Origin: Paludibacteraceae bacterium | Lineage (GTDB): Bacteria > Bacteroidota > Bacteroidia > Bacteroidales > Paludibacteraceae | Assembly: GCA_017517845.1 (NCBI GenBank) | Contig: JAFWXW010000001.1 | Coordinates: 124,001 to 188,000, forward strand | Reading direction: 5' to 3' | DNA length: 64,000 nucleotides | Shown: in pieces, positions 60,603-64,000 of the stretch | How the letters are laid out: every line of letters starts with the position of its first letter | Numbering within the stretch: the first letter of the stretch is position 1 | Position numbers and translations under genes: made by a program | The notes under the pieces: model-generated | Databases searched by the model: none | Seen by the model: only the letters and a program-made list of their open reading frames with translations | Told to the model about the DNA's origin: nothing

Positions 60603-61879
60603 TGAAGAAAATTTATATATTGTTGGCAGTTTTAGGACTGTCTAATGCGTTTTTATTTGCTCAGAGCGATAGTATTATATCCACATCGGTGGATTCTTTA
60701 AAAGTGATTGATTTAAAACCAGATTCTGTAAATGAAGATACTCTTGTTGTAGATTCTCTAGAGAGAATGGTGTTTGAATCTACTATAGAAGAGAAATTTG
60801 TAAGTTGGTGCAATGAAGTAACGTTTACAGATTCTTGTGTTCACAATCCTGTAAAAGAAGCTCTTCCAAAAGAAGAATATGTAAAAAGAATGTCTGAACT
60901 TCCTGCAGAAATGGAACTTTCTTATAATCAGGTGGTTCGTTCTTATATAGATTCATACGTACATCGTTATCCCAAGAATCTTTCCAAGTTGTTGGGACTG
61001 TCGCAATATTATTTTCCTATCTTTGAGCGTGAGCTATTGGCAGAAGGACTTCCAATGGAATTAAAATATCTTCCTGTTATAGAGTCTGCACTTAACCCAA
61101 CGGCACGCTCCCGAGTTGGTGCTATGGGACTTTGGCAGTTTATGCCATATACAGGAAAATTATATGGTCTAGAGATAAATAGTTTAGTAGATGAACGTTG
61201 TGACGTGATAAAATCTACCAAGGCGGCAGTTAAGTATTTAAAGGATTTGTATGGTATTTATAACGACTGGCTTTTGGTTATTGCTGCATACAACTGTGGT
61301 CCAGGAAATGTGAATAAAGCCATTAAAAGGGCTAATAAAGGTACAGATTATTGGGCTATTTATAATTATTTGCCTCGTGAAACACGTGGCTATGTGCCAG
61401 CATTCATTGCAGTGAATTATGCTATGGAATATGCCACAGATGTTTATAATATATGTCCTTCTAAACCTAATATGCCTACATTGATAGACACAGTGATGGT
61501 GTCTGATAGAATGCATTTTGAGCAGATTTCGGCAAAAATGGACATTACAGTGGAACAACTTAGAAAATTAAATCCACAATATAAATTGGATATAGTACCA
61601 GCTCAAAAAAAGCCTTGTGCAATAGTTTTTCCTGTCAACGATACATTGGATTTTATTGCTGTAAAAGATTCTATCCTTGCATACGAAAAGGAGAAATATG
61701 CAAAAAGAATGGAAACAGCAGTTGTTTTACAAACCACATACAAAATTCGTTCGGGAGATAACCTTTGGGATATAGCTAAGAAAAAAGGTACAACAGTAGC
61801 AGCTATTAAAAAAGCAAATCCTGGTAAAAATTTGAAAGTATTAAGAATAGGACAAGTAATAAACCTTCCAGTAAGATAA
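60602..61879 (+). CDS. Lytic transglycosylase with LysM (MltD-like)
   Basis: 425 residues. Signal peptide (LSNAFLFAQ, about residue 21). Transglycosylase SLT domain at about 135-300, with catalytic Glu in LPVIESALNPTARS, AMGLWQFMPYTGKLYGL and AAYNCGPGNV. A C-terminal LysM at about 378-423 (YKIRSGDNLWDIAKKKGTTV). It cleaves peptidoglycan in the periplasm. Translated together with DUF5683 and followed by DUF4494 after 6 bp. Confidence 0.85.
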   Translation: MKKIYILLAVLGLSNAFLFAQSDSIISTSVDSLKVIDLKPDSVNEDTLVVDSLERMVFESTIEEKFVSWCNEVTFTDSCVHNPVKEALPKEEYVKRMSELPAEMELSYNQVVRSYIDSYVHRYPKNLSKLLGLSQYYFPIFERELLAEGLPMELKYLPVIESALNPTARSRVGAMGLWQFMPYTGKLYGLEINSLVDERCDVIKSTKAAVKYLKDLYGIYNDWLLVIAAYNCGPGNVNKAIKRANKGTDYWAIYNYLPRETRGYVPAFIAVNYAMEYATDVYNICPSKPNMPTLIDTVMVSDRMHFEQISAKMDITVEQLRKLNPQYKLDIVPAQKKPCAIVFPVNDTLDFIAVKDSILAYEKEKYAKRMETAVVLQTTYKIRSGDNLWDIAKKKGTTVAAIKKANPGKNLKVLRIGQVINLPVR

Positions 61880-61885
61880 AATATT

Positions 61886-62320
61886 ATGGCAAATTGGTAT
61901 GAATGTAAAATCCGTTATGAAAAAAACATAGACGGAAAGACAAAAAAAGTAAATGAATCATATTTAGTAGATGCTTTAACTTATACAGAAGCAGAAACAC
62001 GTATATTAGAAACTCTATGTCAATATATTTCTGGTGAATATACTATTACAAACATCAAGCGTTCCAGAATTATAGAAATATTTACTTCAGAAGTTGATGT
62101 GTACGACAGATGGTATAATTGCAAAATTAATATTATCACTTTAGATGAGGAAAAAGGTATCGAAAAGAAAACTCCTCAATTAATGCTAGTTCACGCAGAT
62201 ACCATAGATACTGCTCTTGCTCGCTTAAGAGAGGGTCTCAAAGATACTCTTTATGATTATACTATTGTGTCAATTGCGGAGAGTGCGATATTAGACTATT
62301 TCCCTTATACTGTGAAATAA
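61886..62320 (+). CDS. DUF4494 protein
   Basis: 144 residues matching DUF4494: MANWYECKIRYEKNIDGKTK, VNESYLVDALTYTEAETRIL and a second, repeated half starting WYNCKINIITLDEEKG. The function is unknown; the family is restricted to Bacteroidota. Soluble, with no signal peptide. Last gene of the parA operon. Confidence 0.8.
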   Translation: MANWYECKIRYEKNIDGKTKKVNESYLVDALTYTEAETRILETLCQYISGEYTITNIKRSRIIEIFTSEVDVYDRWYNCKINIITLDEEKGIEKKTPQLMLVHADTIDTALARLREGLKDTLYDYTIVSIAESAILDYFPYTVK

Positions 62321-62412
62321 AATTAGGAATTAGGAATTAGGAATGAGGAATTTTTCAAATTATATAAAAAAAACTCCTAACTCCTAACTCCTCACTCCTC
62401 ACTCCTCACTCA
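62321..62412. repeat. Heptad-flanked element with TTTTTCAAATTATATAAAAA core
   Basis: TTAGGAA units, the core TTTTTCAAATTATATAAAAA, then AACTCCT/CACTCCT units. It has the same plan as 52561-52630, with inverted heptad arms. Confidence 0.75.
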
Positions 62413-62425
62413 TAACTAATAAAAT

Positions 62426-63994
62426 ATGAACGAAGAAATTAAACGACGCCGTACATTTGCTATTATATCACACCCCGATGCGGGTAAAACTACATTGACC
62501 GAAAAACTTCTACTTTTCGGTGGTGCTATTCACATAGCTGGTGCTGTGAAGTCAAACAAAATTAAGAAGACTGCCACATCGGACTGGATGGAAATTGAAA
62601 AACAACGTGGTATTTCTGTGGCAACTTCTGTAATGGGTTTTGAATACAAAGATTACAAAATCAATATTCTAGATACCCCTGGTCACCAAGACTTTGCAGA
62701 AGATACATTCCGTACACTTACTGCTGTGGATAGTGTAATTATAGTGATAGACTCTGCAAAAGGTGTAGAAACTCAAACTCGCAAGCTAATGCAAGTTTGT
62801 CGTATGCGTAAAACCCCTGTGATGGTGTTTATCAACAAAATGGACCGTGAGGGTAAAGACCCATTCGACTTGCTAGACGAAGTTGAGTCTGAACTTGGCA
62901 TACGCGTGCGTCCACTTAGTTGGCCAATCAATGGTGGTGTAGGTTTCAAGGGTGTTTACAATATTCACCAAGAAAGTTTAAATCTATATACTCCTAATAA
63001 ACAGGTAGTTACAGAAACTGTAGAAATAGACCTAAACAGCGAGGAGTTGGAAAACTATGTAGGAGATACAGACGCAGCAAAACTTCGTGAAGACCTAGAA
63101 CTTATAGAAGGTGTTTACTCAGAATTTGATGTAAATGAATACCTTGCGGGCGATTTAGCTCCAGTATTCTTTGGTAGTGCATTAAATACCTTTGGTGTGA
63201 AAGAACTTCTAGATTGTTTCGTAGAAATAGCACCTTCTCCACGTCCAGTAGAGGCGATGGAACGTACTATAGACCCATACGAAAAAGGTTTCTCTGGTTT
63301 TGTGTTTAAGATTCACGCCAATATGGATCCAAATCATCGTAGTTGTATTGCTTTTGTGAAGATTTGCTCAGGTAAATTTGAACGTAACGTAAACTACAAA
63401 CATATTCGTCATGGCAAAATGATGAAATTCTCTGCTCCAACATGTTTCATGGCTCAAAAGAAAGAAACTGTAGATGAAGCATACGCTGGTGATATTGTAG
63501 GTCTTCCTGATACAGGAAACTTTAAAATTGGTGATACTCTTACCTCTGGAGAAGAAATCCACTTCAAAGGTCTTCCTAGTTTCTCACCAGAAATGTTTAA
63601 ATACATTGAAAATGCCGACCCTATGAAGCAAAAACAACTTCAAAAAGGTATTGACCAACTTATGGACGAAGGTGTTGCTCAATTGTTTACCAACCAATTC
63701 AATGGTCGTAAGATTATCGGTACTGTAGGACAACTTCAGTTTGAAGTCATCCAATATCGCTTGCTTCACGAATATGGTGCTCAATGTAAATGGGAACCAA
63801 TCAATCTTTACAAAGCTTGTTGGATAGAAAGTGACGACCCTGCAGAACTTGAAAACTTCAAAAAGCGTAAATATCAATATATGGCCAAAGACAAAGAAGG
63901 TCGTGACGTGTTCCTAGCAGACTCAAACTACGTCCTTCAAATGGCACAAAGTGACTTTAAGAATATTAGGTTCCACTTTACCTCAGAGTTTTAG
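62426..63994 (+). CDS. prfC: Peptide chain release factor 3
   Basis: 522 residues. GTPase motifs: [15 protein letters not shown] (G1), RGISVATSV (G2), DTPGHQDF (G3), [12 protein letters not shown] (G4). The RF3-specific [11 protein letters not shown] and C-terminal domains match. RF3 recycles RF1/RF2 after termination. It is complete, ending with TAG at 63992-63994. It lies downstream of the heptad element and is probably transcribed separately. Confidence 0.95.
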   Translation: MNEEIKRRRTFAIISHPDAGKTTLTEKLLLFGGAIHIAGAVKSNKIKKTATSDWMEIEKQRGISVATSVMGFEYKDYKINILDTPGHQDFAEDTFRTLTAVDSVIIVIDSAKGVETQTRKLMQVCRMRKTPVMVFINKMDREGKDPFDLLDEVESELGIRVRPLSWPINGGVGFKGVYNIHQESLNLYTPNKQVVTETVEIDLNSEELENYVGDTDAAKLREDLELIEGVYSEFDVNEYLAGDLAPVFFGSALNTFGVKELLDCFVEIAPSPRPVEAMERTIDPYEKGFSGFVFKIHANMDPNHRSCIAFVKICSGKFERNVNYKHIRHGKMMKFSAPTCFMAQKKETVDEAYAGDIVGLPDTGNFKIGDTLTSGEEIHFKGLPSFSPEMFKYIENADPMKQKQLQKGIDQLMDEGVAQLFTNQFNGRKIIGTVGQLQFEVIQYRLLHEYGAQCKWEPINLYKACWIESDDPAELENFKKRKYQYMAKDKEGRDVFLADSNYVLQMAQSDFKNIRFHFTSEF

Positions 63995-64000
63995 TCGAGC

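Overview
The window comes from a low-GC member of the Bacteroidota, most likely order Bacteroidales. The evidence is the promoter style (-33 TTTG, 18-21 bp, -7 TAnnTTTG), the complete Bat operon, and several families typical of the phylum: HU-CCDC81/SPOR protein, DUF4494, DUF5683, the GGGtGRT/NifU-like pair, DUF4105 and FISUMP-domain proteins. No genus can be assigned from the sequence alone. No rRNA, tRNA, intact insertion sequence or CRISPR array was found.

Left accessory region (1-5,260). Three minus-strand genes encode modular ORF6N/RhuM-type proteins. They share a leader peptide and a PLD-like C-terminal domain but have different DNA-binding modules. Traces of a fourth copy and of a phage-type polyvalent-protein domain lie to their left, among palindromic repeats. 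All three genes carry a large palindrome inside the coding sequence of the variable module. In the two RhuM genes it has the same position and length but different, compensated arms. Cognate palindromes also lie outside the genes. This is the strongest candidate for an undescribed phenomenon here.

Secreted-protein locus (5,300-15,250). A free-standing structured RNA with its own promoter and terminator is followed by plus-strand genes for exported proteins: a DUF4384-like protein, a transglutaminase-like protein, a caspase-family peptidase, two proteins sharing a novel N-terminal domain, and a large lipoprotein with InlB-type and FISUMP repeats. An orphan AbiGi-like gene follows.

Central housekeeping and accessory genes (16,350-38,000). 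These are a U32 protein, the Bat operon (MoxR, DUF58, BatA-BatE, PAP2), an RsmI-like methylase, a DUF4105 membrane protein, FolC, and a PIN-PhoH ATPase. An XRE / ImmA-IrrE / PIN module with a candidate operator comes next, then a second copy of the structured RNA. A GtrA / glycosyltransferase / membrane protein / Glf glycan operon follows, with its GT2 gene broken by an in-frame TGA.

Right core region (38,000-64,000). This holds DUF2461, a LolC/E-like permease, an aminotransferase, SulP, serC-serA, rfbB, an HU-SPOR protein, rpsF-rpsR-rplI, ubiE, an MFS transporter, the NifU-like/GGGtGRT pair, a TPR protein, lon, pheS, parA-parB, DUF5683, a LysM lytic transglycosylase, DUF4494 and prfC. Heptanucleotide arrays (AACTCCT/TTAGGAG) and about 100-bp palindromic elements sit in many intergenic gaps. 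They encroach on gene ends and create false N-terminal extensions.
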